Source: Gimesia fumaroli
GTDB taxonomy: Bacteria > Planctomycetota > Planctomycetia > Planctomycetales > Planctomycetaceae
Assembly (NCBI RefSeq): GCF_007754425.1
Contig: NZ_CP037452.1
Span: forward strand, 3,633,164 to 3,697,163
DNA: 64,000 nucleotides
Direction of reading: 5' to 3'
Position numbers and translations under genes: made by a program. Positions within the stretch are counted from its first letter, which is position 1; every line of letters begins with the position of its first letter. Positions 34,001-43,182 of this stretch are shown here, in pieces. The notes beneath the pieces are model-generated. The model saw nothing but the letters and a program-made list of their open reading frames with translations. It had not been told where the DNA came from and made no database searches.

Positions 34001-34972
34001 ATGGGATTTTACGAAAAGATTCATGATAATTTAAAGAAAAATGATGACGGAATGTTCGAATTGAATCACGCTCTCAAACCTAAGCCGTCAATTCTGTTGG
34101 TTGTCTGCTCTGTAATAACATTCGGCGCTTGCCTGGTTCTGATCTCAGCATCGATCGCGGCGATGGTTGCGGTGACCTGGAACCCCTGCTCTCTTATCGG
34201 CGGCGCCATTTTACTTCCCATTCCGGTCGTCTTGAGCTTCCATCAATTTCGAGGCACATTTCACGCAAACGAGTCAGCTGCACTCACCTCTGCTAAAATC
34301 CTTTTTGCTGTAGGCGGGTTTTCATTATTTTGTTTCGGAGTGACGTTAAGCAATCTGCTTTTCGATCCGTTGGGAATACCGTGGGGTTCGTACCTTATTC
34401 CACCGCTCCTGTTTGGAATGGTGGCTTTGGTTTTTGGATGGTTTAACTTACGGTGGTCGCGGCAAATGAAAAGCAGCTATTCCCAGAATTCAGACTCTGT
34501 CGATAAACCCCGTTTTCTGTTACGTGATCTTCTTGCTGGATTGATTGCAATCATTGCAGTAACTCTAATGACAATCTATTTTATCCAATCGACGCTGCCT
34601 CAGTATGCGGAAAATGTTCCCGCTAACCGAGTCCCTTGCAGAATCCCGGCAACTGCCAGCAACGTATCGTACTGTCAGGGGGGCCGGGGAACGATTGCCT
34701 GCGAATTCACAATCGATGAGGCCGCATTTATAAAATGGGTTGATACTGGAATCGGTTCTTTTGAATCCCAGGCGGCAGCTGTTTCACTACAGCCTATCAC
34801 TGCCCCCTTCTCCATTCGTCGATATAACAATCTTAGTTCCGATTTGAATGGATCGGATTATGTAACGATATTGGAAGGTTTGTACTATCGTTGGAGGAAA
34901 GAAGATCGTGGTGTTTACGCTGCATTTGACCGGTCCAGTAATCGTGCGTATTACTATGCTCATTACCACTAA
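34001..34972 (+). CDS. Multi-helix membrane protein, unknown
   Basis: 323 residues. Hydrophobic helices at about 29-53, 58-78, 96-118, 126-146 and 178-200, then a soluble C-terminal domain of about 120 residues with conserved-looking Cys (RVPCRIP, VSYCQGGRGTIACEF). No recognised family. It may bind a ligand outside the membrane through the C-terminal domain. Confidence 0.6.
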   Translation: MGFYEKIHDNLKKNDDGMFELNHALKPKPSILLVVCSVITFGACLVLISASIAAMVAVTWNPCSLIGGAILLPIPVVLSFHQFRGTFHANESAALTSAKILFAVGGFSLFCFGVTLSNLLFDPLGIPWGSYLIPPLLFGMVALVFGWFNLRWSRQMKSSYSQNSDSVDKPRFLLRDLLAGLIAIIAVTLMTIYFIQSTLPQYAENVPANRVPCRIPATASNVSYCQGGRGTIACEFTIDEAAFIKWVDTGIGSFESQAAAVSLQPITAPFSIRRYNNLSSDLNGSDYVTILEGLYYRWRKEDRGVYAAFDRSSNRAYYYAHYH

Positions 34973-35140
34973 AGCTCCCCGGACACTTCTGATTTCTTTT
35001 CCTGGTCTGTTTTATTTTATACGTCAGAGCGCGATCGATTGAAAAGTACTTCGTGGCTGATATCATGTTCAGAAGGCTCAGCATCATCGAGGACAATTCG
35101 ATTCAGTTGAAGAACCGATTCTGCCAGAGAAACGAAGAAG

Positions 35141-35647
35141 GTGATCCGTATTATTTCTTATCTCGCACTTGTGATCGTCGTACTTTGGCTTGCGGTTCGA
35201 ATTGTTGATTCAATCCGGTTCGCTATGGGAAGGCCAAAGGACGCCAGGCTCTGTAATTACGCAGGTACGTGGAAGAGCCATTGTGTACCAATCGTGGCGG
35301 GACGCATTCTGGTCGAACTTCCTTCCCCCTTGCCTAAAGGAGAGCCATTCAAGGTAAAGGCCTTCGTGTATTACAAGGTTACCAGTCTCTATCGCATGGG
35401 ACGTTTTGTGCCGATGGAGATGGAAGGACTAGTCGATGCATCAGGAACGACCTCGGGAGATAATGCCGATGACCCGGTCCTTCTCCCTCCTCAAGTGACC
35501 TTCAAGTTCAAAGCGGGGGCCGAAAGTGGCGCGCAGACAATCGATTATGTATCCACCGCAGACAGTGAGTTTACACGAATTGCCGGCGGTTATCGTTCAT
35601 CCTCGCCCAACGATATTGGGACTTTTTTTCTCATGAAGACGCGTTAA
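35141..35647 (+). CDS. Membrane-anchored hypothetical protein
   Basis: 168 residues from GTG with AAGAAGG upstream. One N-terminal anchor helix (IISYLALVIVVLWLAVRIV), then a soluble beta-rich domain. Lone gene; function not recognised. Confidence 0.55.
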   Translation: MIRIISYLALVIVVLWLAVRIVDSIRFAMGRPKDARLCNYAGTWKSHCVPIVAGRILVELPSPLPKGEPFKVKAFVYYKVTSLYRMGRFVPMEMEGLVDASGTTSGDNADDPVLLPPQVTFKFKAGAESGAQTIDYVSTADSEFTRIAGGYRSSSPNDIGTFFLMKTR

Positions 35648-35730
35648 ATCAAACCAAATCCTGTTTTCGTTGCCCGTCGGCTTTTAATTGGAACGTGGGC
35701 GTACAAGTGAAAGGTAAGTGAACTGGCAAG

Positions 35731-36564
35731 ATGGAAAACACTGACAGCAAAAACCCATTACTTGTGACGGACCTTTTGCATCCGCGTGAGATCGAGTTTG
35801 ATTCGAACTATCCGCGTGAGATGCACCCGAAGGGCTACGTTGAGTTTATCGCTCAACATGGCGTCGGCTCATTCTGTGATGGTCTCTCGGTCCATTCAGC
35901 TGGTACCCGAGCTCAATACTGGACCGAAGCGTCGAAATTTGAGTTGCTGGTTGAGGGCATGCAGCAGGGTGGCTGGAAAGACGAAATCATTAATCCAACG
36001 GATCTCAAAACCTGTATGGTTATTGCTGGTGATGACAACGGTTATAGCTACGTTACCTGCGAGCGGTTTGGCCCCACGATCTTCGGGTTGCCACATGATG
36101 ACGATACCGTGTTTCGAGTCGGCGACTCACTCTCTGATTTGTTCGAGTATTACTGTCAGCGACAACATTACTCCTTTCCCTTTTTCGATCCGTGGCCTCA
36201 TTGCTACCGACGATGCGCCATCGGATTCGTCGTTCCGCCCGATATCGGTTTTGATACGTTACTCAATCGGTTAAATCAGGATTATGGATTGGCTGCCAAC
36301 AAATCGGCGGCGATTTACGACACGAACTATTTCCAGGACCGCTTTATCCCAGCACTCAGGGCAAAGATCGGCTTTTACTTTTGTGATGATCGTCCTCCTG
36401 AATATCGTTTACCGAATGGTTCGATCAGCGTCACAATGATTCTTGATGTAGACTCACTGGACGCGGCTGCCGATTTGAAGAGTTCGCTGACAGGCTCACG
36501 CGAATTCGATTCGATTAATTATGGGCAAGGCTGCGTAGAGCATCGTCCTGAAACAACCGCATAA
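35731..36564 (+). CDS. SMI1/KNR4 (SUKH)-like protein
   Basis: 277 residues. The segment GYVEFIAQHGVGSFCDGLSVHSAGTR, with an earlier Pro/Asp-rich turn and a later DDNGYSYVTC strand, fits the SUKH pattern (aromatic-x2-hydrophobic followed by Gly-x-Gly). SUKH proteins are often immunity proteins against contact-dependent toxins. The C-terminal 110 residues are a second domain I do not recognise. Assignment is moderate; no toxin gene is nearby. Confidence 0.55.
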   Translation: MENTDSKNPLLVTDLLHPREIEFDSNYPREMHPKGYVEFIAQHGVGSFCDGLSVHSAGTRAQYWTEASKFELLVEGMQQGGWKDEIINPTDLKTCMVIAGDDNGYSYVTCERFGPTIFGLPHDDDTVFRVGDSLSDLFEYYCQRQHYSFPFFDPWPHCYRRCAIGFVVPPDIGFDTLLNRLNQDYGLAANKSAAIYDTNYFQDRFIPALRAKIGFYFCDDRPPEYRLPNGSISVTMILDVDSLDAAADLKSSLTGSREFDSINYGQGCVEHRPETTA

Positions 36565-36623
36565 AAAAAGCCGTTAACGGACCATCAGTTCCAGTGACCC
36601 CGGCATTCTGCATGGGGAAGAAA

Positions 36624-36725
36624 ATGAAGAATCAAACGACAGGGATAAAAGAATGGGACGAACTTAAGAAGGTGTTTGAAAACTTCGCTGACGAAGCTGA
36701 GGATGACAATGTGCTGAATTTGTGA
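36624..36725 (+). CDS. Possible 33-residue small protein
   Basis: ATG behind GGGGAAGAAA, encoding an acidic helical peptide (KEWDELKKVFENFADEAEDD) that stops at 36725. The start signal and amphipathic composition are suggestive, but the size makes chance likely. Confidence 0.3.
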   Translation: MKNQTTGIKEWDELKKVFENFADEAEDDNVLNL

Positions 36726-36755
36726 CGGATGGCTGGAGAGTCCATCGAATTCGAT

Positions 36756-37199
36756 TCAAACATTAGTCGCACGATTGCGAAGTTTTTCGTGAGTTTGCAT
36801 ATACTGCGCCACTGTATCGATCAGTTCTTCTGAATCGACGGGTTTGGTTAAGTATTCATCACAGCCGGCTTGCATGCATTCATCACGATTGTAAAGGTCA
36901 TCGTGAGCCGTAATCGCAATGATGGGGATTCTCAGATCCGCTTCACGCAAAATTTTTGTTGCTTCATTGCCATCGAATACCGGAATCTGGATATCCATAA
37001 GAATGATATCAAACGGGAGACCGTGATCACGCGCTTCCAAAGCAAGCTCTAATGCGATCTGACCATTGTCAGCAAAGAAAACCTCTGCACCAGCTTGTTT
37101 CAAATGGTACGAGATCAGTCTTTGGCTGTCGGGAAAATCCTCCACCAGCAGCACACGACATGCTAAGATCGGCCGTTCTTCTTTTGGTTCATCTTCCAT
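36756..37199 (-). CDS. Single-domain response regulator
   Basis: 147 residues, only a receiver (REC) domain. The acidic pocket is in VLLVEDFPDS, the phospho-acceptor Asp in DIILMDIQIP, the switch Thr in IIAITAHDD and the Lys in YLTKPVDSEEL. With no output domain it works by protein contact, in a phosphorelay or on another enzyme, as CheY or Spo0F do. No kinase gene is adjacent. Confidence 0.88.
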   Translation of the reverse strand: MEDEPKEERPILACRVLLVEDFPDSQRLISYHLKQAGAEVFFADNGQIALELALEARDHGLPFDIILMDIQIPVFDGNEATKILREADLRIPIIAITAHDDLYNRDECMQAGCDEYLTKPVDSEELIDTVAQYMQTHEKLRNRATNV

Positions 37200-37411
37200 A
37201 TCAGGTATGAGACCTTCTACTAAGATAAAAATAAATGCAGCAAACCAGATGCCGCCAGAGATTATTAAGCAGAGAGGATATTAAACTATAGGTTACTCTG
37301 TTGCCGTCTGCATGGAGGGATTAGACTGAAAAAAGCGAAGTGGCTTTTTGACATATACTCACAGATCTTTATGTTCGAAATGAACCATGTTGTAAATGAA
37401 GGGGGCTTAAC

Positions 37412-38218
37412 TCATTTCCTTCCCCTGTCCACAATTCTCGGTGGCAGATAAATTGTGAATTCGGTTTGATTCTGAATCAGGACGCTGTGAATTGGAGGTG
37501 CTTCACCTGCTTTGACCATTCCCAGACGTTCGAGCAGTTTGAAGCGGGCGGTTTTTACATGTCCCACTGTTGTCTGCAGGCGGTCGTGCCAGATGGCGTA
37601 GGAGCCGATCCTGCCGTCCCGACGGTAGTAAAAGCCTTTTCGTGGGTGTGTCAAAATCACCAGGCCGGTTTCGAGATCGTCAAAGCCAGTGAGCTCTGTT
37701 GGAGGCTGACCGGTATCAGTCAGTTCAACTTCGGCGTCGGCCCAGCTGTTGCTGGTTTGCATGCGGTAGGTTGAGTAACACTGAGCGTCAGCGTCGAATG
37801 AACAGTCGAATCGAATTCGCGCACGATGCCAGGGCAGCTTCCAGAGATAATGCGGGATGGAAACGGTCCAGGAGTCGAGCGAAGTGCCGATAAACCAGGC
37901 AACGTGCTCGCCGGTTTCGGAATCGGTGACGTAAACGCGATAGTTGGTCTGGCCGAAGCGCCACTTCAGCCAAGGCACGTTGACAAAGCGAAAATCCTGA
38001 TCGACAAATGGCACAACGGAGAGCAACGCCCATTCACGCCCTTCGTGTTCAATGAGATCCAGGTGGAAACGGGGGTGAATTTGCGGCCGGACCAGTTCGG
38101 GATCAACCAGACAGGTGATGATGGCGAAGTGAGCGAGCGTGGTGTCGACATCAATACCTCGTGGCGGTTGGCGGCACAGCAGGTCACCGGTAAACGCTAA
38201 AGGGATTGTCTGGTTCAT
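37412..38218 (-). CDS. DUF2071 (YqjF-like) protein
   Basis: 268 residues with the DUF2071 pattern: an opening domain ending LLSVVPFVDQDFRF, then FGQTNYRVYV for the beta-barrel, and an HHx-like C-terminal part (GFYYRRDGRIGSYAIWHD). The family belongs to an acetoacetate-decarboxylase-like fold superfamily; activity unknown. A small membrane protein gene follows upstream on the same strand. Confidence 0.75.
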   Translation of the reverse strand: MNQTIPLAFTGDLLCRQPPRGIDVDTTLAHFAIITCLVDPELVRPQIHPRFHLDLIEHEGREWALLSVVPFVDQDFRFVNVPWLKWRFGQTNYRVYVTDSETGEHVAWFIGTSLDSWTVSIPHYLWKLPWHRARIRFDCSFDADAQCYSTYRMQTSNSWADAEVELTDTGQPPTELTGFDDLETGLVILTHPRKGFYYRRDGRIGSYAIWHDRLQTTVGHVKTARFKLLERLGMVKAGEAPPIHSVLIQNQTEFTIYLPPRIVDRGRK

Positions 38219-38254
38219 TTCGCCGGTGTTTCATTGTTAATGGTTCTTGCCAGC

Positions 38255-38452
38255 TTAGTCCTTTGTCCCCGAATCAGATTTGGGCAGGTTCAAGACCAGC
38301 AACAGAATGACGCCGACCAGGAGTGTGCCAACGCGAAAAATCAACTGGGCGTTATTGCTTGCAGGTCCCTTAAAAAACAGGTACCCGCTCATGAAGATCA
38401 TCATCAGCGGAATAAACCAACGCATGTTTAAGGGTTGTGGTTCGTCGCTCAT
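38255..38452 (-). CDS. Small two-helix membrane protein
   Basis: About 65 residues from the internal ATG (near 38452) rather than the TTG at 38482. Two hydrophobic helices (MRWFIPLMMIFMSGYLFF and LIFRVGTLLVGVILLLVL) with a short loop. Typical small inner-membrane protein of planctomycetes; function unknown. Confidence 0.6.
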   Translation of the reverse strand: MSDEPQPLNMRWFIPLMMIFMSGYLFFKGPASNNAQLIFRVGTLLVGVILLLVLNLPKSDSGTKD

Positions 38453-38638
38453 ATTTATTCCTGTGCCGTTGTGTAAAATCAAGTGCGATCACATGGCTCG
38501 TTGCCGCTAGGATTGAATGCGCAGCCGATGAATGATTGAGAATTGTATCGTACCAGCTTATGGGTAGGTTGTCGAATCATTACGGTGCAACGACAGGCTG
38601 CCTGTTTTCGCTTTTGAGTCTCTTTTTGAAACAGCCTG

Positions 38639-39400
38639 TCAAAAGGCATTCGAGGGGACTGGCCCTTTGCCGGTGGGGTTGCTGATGGCTTTGAGGATAA
38701 CAGGGTCAATATTCTTGTTCAGAAATTTGCCACTGCCGTCTACGAAAATGACAGTCGCTCCTTCACCTGAGGGGCTGCCAAAGCTGTCAGGGCCGCCGTT
38801 CAGCCCTTTTGCAGGGTCTCGCATATTTTGGGCTGATCCCCAGGCAGGATAGTTTGCGTTAATTTCTCCCAACAGGATTGTATTTGACGTCCGCCCCGCC
38901 GCAGCGATGGCAGCAATCGTGGCATTCTTGTTGATCCCCAGTAGCTGGGAGTTTGCCGCATAGTGAGACAGGGCATAGCCTGCTGGACTTATTTTCGGGG
39001 ATTGAATATTGGGATTGAGATAAGCGGGGATGCTGGTTTTGAAAACGCGTTCATTTTCCGGATCAGTCCACGGCTTATCATAGTCAATCTGTTCTGCCAG
39101 TTCGCGTTGCTCTGTAAAAGGCAGAATGGCTGTCATCCAGCCATGTTGAGGATTTCCCGCCGAGTCGGTTGTACCACCCATCGGCAAATTCGATGCGGCC
39201 CCTGAGCTATAATTGATGGTTGCGAGGCCAATCGTTCTGAGATGGTTCACTGCACGTTGTTTCGATGCTGACCGTTGTGATATCATCACGAAAAAAATCG
39301 CGAATGTGACAAAAATAACACTGCCCAGCAGTTTGACTTTATGTTCCAGAATCCAAGATTTCGTTGACGGTTTATTGATAGCAGCCACAGGTTCGCTCAT
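38639..39400 (-). CDS. DUF1559-type protein with membrane anchor
   Basis: 253 residues from the ATG at 39400. Unlike the gene at 32474 there is no prepilin motif; instead an N-terminal anchor helix (LLGSVIFVTFAIFFVMI). The DUF1559 core is still clear: QRAVNHLRTIGLATINYS, GWMTAILPFTEQREL, and ATVIFVDGSGKFLNKNI where the H-x9-DG-like motif would be. Here Asp-Gly is kept but the His is not obvious. A divergent paralogue of the planctomycete expansion. Confidence 0.78.
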   Translation of the reverse strand: MSEPVAAINKPSTKSWILEHKVKLLGSVIFVTFAIFFVMISQRSASKQRAVNHLRTIGLATINYSSGAASNLPMGGTTDSAGNPQHGWMTAILPFTEQRELAEQIDYDKPWTDPENERVFKTSIPAYLNPNIQSPKISPAGYALSHYAANSQLLGINKNATIAAIAAAGRTSNTILLGEINANYPAWGSAQNMRDPAKGLNGGPDSFGSPSGEGATVIFVDGSGKFLNKNIDPVILKAISNPTGKGPVPSNAF

Positions 39401-39684
39401 TTCAAGTTCCGTTTCTCTTACTGAGATCGAATGCAAGGATCTCAATTCTCAACGAGAATTGCTCCAGGAAAGCAGCCTGTTTTGTTTGATACGCTAAGTC
39501 AGTTCGATTTGTTTCATTTTAAGAAAATAATGTCTCTAGACCAGAAGAAAACAGGAATGTCCTGAAAAAGTGTATCATCTGGATGTCCTCTGGCCTTCGG
39601 TGGCACCGAATGTGGGAATCGGATGAAAATCCCCAGTTGATCATGGTGCGCTGGTATTATCAGCGGCTTTTTGAGTTAGAAAAA

Positions 39685-39715
39685 ATGACCGGGCAAGACG
39701 TCCTGCCCGGTCATT
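39685..39715 (-). terminator. Terminator hairpin related to the array repeats
   Basis: Same 31-nt plan as the array: TGACCGGGCAA-type left arm, CCCGGTCATT right arm, with TAA/TTA replaced by CAGG/CCTG. Read on the minus strand it follows the gene at 39739 and is followed by TTTTTTCT, so it looks like a genuine intrinsic terminator. Confidence 0.75.
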
Positions 39716-39738
39716 TCAAGGTCGCAAATCTGTTCGAA

Positions 39739-39987
39739 TTAAAGTGCATTCGGGTCAGCGGAAACAGCGCCGATGAGAACGTCTCCATCAATGATCTGGT
39801 AATTCCCTCTTTCAATGCAGTTGACGGGTCTGCCAGACTCGTCCAGCAGGAAGCGGGTATCGTCTTCGACTTCATAAAAGCCGACTCTCAGATCGTACTC
39901 GTGACGGACTTTCTTGTAGCTGGTAATATTGATCGTTTCCCCTGCATCCGTTACAGCAGTAAACGCCTTATCTTTCCGGACAATCAT
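39739..39987 (-). CDS. Small hypothetical protein
   Basis: 82 residues, beta-rich and acidic (YDLRVGFYEVEDDTRFLLDESGRP). No membrane segment. Ends 23 nt before the hairpin at 39685. Family not recognised. Confidence 0.5.
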   Translation of the reverse strand: MIVRKDKAFTAVTDAGETINITSYKKVRHEYDLRVGFYEVEDDTRFLLDESGRPVNCIERGNYQIIDGDVLIGAVSADPNAL

Positions 39988-40398
39988 TCTAATCTCTCTT
40001 ATCGGTAAATCTTTACAAATTAAGTTGATATGTGTGATGTGATAAAGTGCCTGCTGGCAAGACTTAGAAAAATTGTGTTGCCTCTTATTAATAGCTTACT
40101 ATCGACATGAACACCGGGTGAAATTAGTTCAATATGGGGGAAATCCCCCAGTCGCGGTGGCTAGCCTTGATAGATTTGCTGTAACCGGTGTATTTGTTGC
40201 GGCTTGCGTAATGTGAACTCGATGTAGCAAAGCTGTTACCAGAAAGAGACTTATCCCTCCTGACTCCTCAGTTTGGAAAATCGTTTTCGAGTGCTGCGTA
40301 AATGTTACAATGGATCACAGGTATGCCAGAAATGAATTCGCCCGCTGGCGTCATACGATGGCTCGCGGTTCTGCACCCAAACCAATTCAGGTGTGTGT
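39988..40398. other. Intergenic stretch, nothing supported
   Basis: Divergent gap of about 410 nt. It must hold the promoters of both flanking genes. No open frame with coding character, RNA gene or repeat seen. Confidence 0.35.
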
Positions 40399-41088
40399 AT
40401 GACACAGGTCGCTTCCCATTCGGATCAGATGCATGAGTTCCGCCTGCCCGCTCCCGGGACAGCGGTGCTGTCAATAATCGGTTATTCACTGGGAGTGGGA
40501 CTGCTGGTGATTGTTCTTCGGAATCTGATGCAGGCTCAGCAGATTCCTTTTTTGACAGTACTGGCAAGTCTCTGCTGGCTGATGCTGGTGGTGACAGTGA
40601 TTGCCTTGAATTTGAAGTTCGAAGGGGGCGTTCGTCAATATTTTGTCAATCGACTTGGTGTATTCTCGCGACATCATTTTGTACGTGTAGTCCCTGCTCT
40701 GCAAAACGGGGAGCGACTCCAGATTGGTTACACGCTATTCGGTCGGGATTTTTATTATCTGCAAGTCGCGACGAATTTGATCGAATCGGTCGACTGGCGC
40801 ACGGGACAGGCGACGGCACTCAGCGGTTCTGATCAAAATGACTGGCATGTGGTGCTCTGGTATCACATGCCTTTAGAACAGCTTGCACAGCCGATTGCTG
40901 GTTATCGTGATGATGGATTATATTTGATCGGTCATGTTGGGCCAAAAGATACCATTACAGAGTTTGGAACCGGGTTTGTCCGCTTTCTGCAGAAGGCGGG
41001 CGTAGAACTGGTTCCCGGTAAGGATGATTGTGAATACGTCATTCCTGCGCGTCGTGAAGTCTTGCTCCAAAACGATGAGAGCGCGTGA
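40399..41088 (+). CDS. Membrane protein of unknown function
   Basis: 229 residues from the ATG at 40399. Two N-terminal helices (about 22-44 and 49-72) and a soluble, beta-rich C-terminal domain of 150 residues (LFGRDFYYLQVATNLIESVDW, GQATALSGSDQNDWHVVLWY). Not recognised. Confidence 0.6.
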   Translation: MTQVASHSDQMHEFRLPAPGTAVLSIIGYSLGVGLLVIVLRNLMQAQQIPFLTVLASLCWLMLVVTVIALNLKFEGGVRQYFVNRLGVFSRHHFVRVVPALQNGERLQIGYTLFGRDFYYLQVATNLIESVDWRTGQATALSGSDQNDWHVVLWYHMPLEQLAQPIAGYRDDGLYLIGHVGPKDTITEFGTGFVRFLQKAGVELVPGKDDCEYVIPARREVLLQNDESA

Positions 41089-41220
41089 AAAAGGTAGAGC
41101 TGCCTCTATCGCGTTCAGAGTCTCTAATTGACAGTTGGTTTCTGTCTGATACCATCAATATAACTGAGTCATAGAACATCCTGATTTATGACAGGATTTA
41201 AATATAAGGAGCTTTCAACG

Positions 41221-41469
41221 ATGATCAGTACCGCCGAAATCAGCATGTATCCGCTCCAGGAAAACTATAAACCCCTGATCAAGGAATTCATTGCTAAACT
41301 GCAGAGTTATTCCGATCTGCGAGTGACATCAGGTTCGACGTCGACCTATGTTGTAGGAGACTACGATCGATTGATGGACTGCATGACCGAAATGATGCGC
41401 TGGAGCCATGAAGAACAGGGCAAAGGCGTGTTTGTCGTCAAGTTCCTGCCCGGGTATGATGCAAAGTAG
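41221..41469 (+). CDS. YkoF/MTH1187-like thiamine-binding-fold protein
   Basis: 82 residues from ATG with AAGGAGC upstream; the ATG at 41188 is rejected for lack of one. Ferredoxin-like fold with ISTAEISMYPLQENYKPLIKEF, a Ser/Thr patch (VTSGSTSTYVVGD) and a final amphipathic helix. This matches the YkoF superfamily, which binds thiamine or hydroxymethylpyrimidine in some members. Confidence 0.7.
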   Translation: MISTAEISMYPLQENYKPLIKEFIAKLQSYSDLRVTSGSTSTYVVGDYDRLMDCMTEMMRWSHEEQGKGVFVVKFLPGYDAK

Positions 41470-41552
41470 TTTATTCTTAGGTGAGTCCTCATTCGCCATT
41501 TGGGACCGTAAAGCTCAAGAGATTATCGATTTCATAAAGTAAACCGATTTAA

Positions 41553-41918
<366 letters not shown>

Positions 41919-41921
41919 TCT

Positions 41922-43169
41922 TCAGCTATCGTTATCTTTCAGTAAGGCATCAATATCAGACAGTTTCACGCGAAACATTTCGGTCTGGACCTTATTTCGC
42001 GAGAAGGCGATGTAGAGATAACCGTCGTGCTCGATGACGTGTGGATACTGCAGACTGGCGATGCCGGCACTGAATTTCTTTTTGAGAGTGGTAACTGCTT
42101 CGGGTAACTCTGCTGGTGAGGGGATTTCCAGCTTTGCCAGGCGTGTAAATATTTTATTGTCCGGGCTGACCGCCAGATAGAGTTCGCGGCGGTTAACGGC
42201 GGGATGTGCGTTGAGCACGAGCACTCGATAGCCGTGACTGGTTGAGAGTGAAAACAGCTTGCTGCTGGCGTTGGGGAAATTGGAGAGGACCGGGGGAGCC
42301 CAGGTACGGCCTTCGTCCTTCGAGGTTGAGAAGAACAACCGTTGTGAGCCACCGTTATCACGGAAGAGTGCATACAGGCTGTTGTCGGGCAGGACCCAGA
42401 AAATCGGTTCATCAGGTCGGAATCCTTTGACCTGTTTGACGCCGACAACGGGGAAAGACTGCCAGTCATTGAGTGCTTTCACGCCGCCAATGAGCACGCT
42501 GACATTGAATCGAGAATCGCGGCGGGTCAGGATCCAGTTATCCGAAGGAAGTTTTTGTGGCGGGAAATTGTTAATCGCATTGTCGTACAACTTTCCCTCG
42601 AAAACCCATTTGTCCTGTGCGGGTTCCCAGCGATAGGCGACCAGTTCCAGGTGTTTTTTGTCGGGGGGACCGAAGGCACCGTGGCCCTGGTACTTTGCTG
42701 CCAGTGCCAGCAGTTTCCCCTCGCGAATCCAGAGGCCGCGGGCGATAAAGGCGTGTGGCTTTTCAGGCGTGCCGGTGACCGACTTTGCTTTGCTCCAGTG
42801 CAGGCCATCGTCACTGGTCGCATATTTAATTTCCTGTGTCGGTTCGTCTTCGATCCGCGGACCATCGCTCCAGATGCACCAGAATTTGCCGTCGTGATAG
42901 ATCAGATAATTGTGCAGGTTGAGTCGCAAGTCGTGCAGATCGACTTTGTCTGATTTTTTGGGATAAGGACCGAGGGCCGCAGGATTGATGATGGCATGCT
43001 GACCCTTGAGGACAGGCAGTTTTGAATAATCGATGGCACTTGTATCGGTGCCCGAACCGGGGAGAATGAGAACCGGAACCGGAGACTTAGCTTTGTCGGC
43101 AGCATAGGTGGGGGCGAGCAAAAACAAGAGTGTCAAGATTGTGAACATTGCTTGAACGTCGTTTCTCAT
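41922..43169 (-). CDS. Secreted sialidase/BNR-repeat-like protein
   Basis: 415 residues with an N-terminal signal peptide (MFTILTLLFLLAPTYA). Six-bladed beta-propeller pattern with Asp-box-like loops (SDDGLHWSKAK, SKDEGRTWAPP) as in exo-alpha-sialidases and glycosidase-like hydrolases. Catalytic residues cannot be assigned safely, so it could act on sialic acid or on other sugars. Last gene of a three-gene operon with an oxidoreductase and a sodium-solute symporter, which points to carbohydrate uptake and use. Confidence 0.78.
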   Translation of the reverse strand: MRNDVQAMFTILTLLFLLAPTYAADKAKSPVPVLILPGSGTDTSAIDYSKLPVLKGQHAIINPAALGPYPKKSDKVDLHDLRLNLHNYLIYHDGKFWCIWSDGPRIEDEPTQEIKYATSDDGLHWSKAKSVTGTPEKPHAFIARGLWIREGKLLALAAKYQGHGAFGPPDKKHLELVAYRWEPAQDKWVFEGKLYDNAINNFPPQKLPSDNWILTRRDSRFNVSVLIGGVKALNDWQSFPVVGVKQVKGFRPDEPIFWVLPDNSLYALFRDNGGSQRLFFSTSKDEGRTWAPPVLSNFPNASSKLFSLSTSHGYRVLVLNAHPAVNRRELYLAVSPDNKIFTRLAKLEIPSPAELPEAVTTLKKKFSAGIASLQYPHVIEHDGYLYIAFSRNKVQTEMFRVKLSDIDALLKDNDS

Positions 43170-43182
43170 GAGTCGGGTTCCT

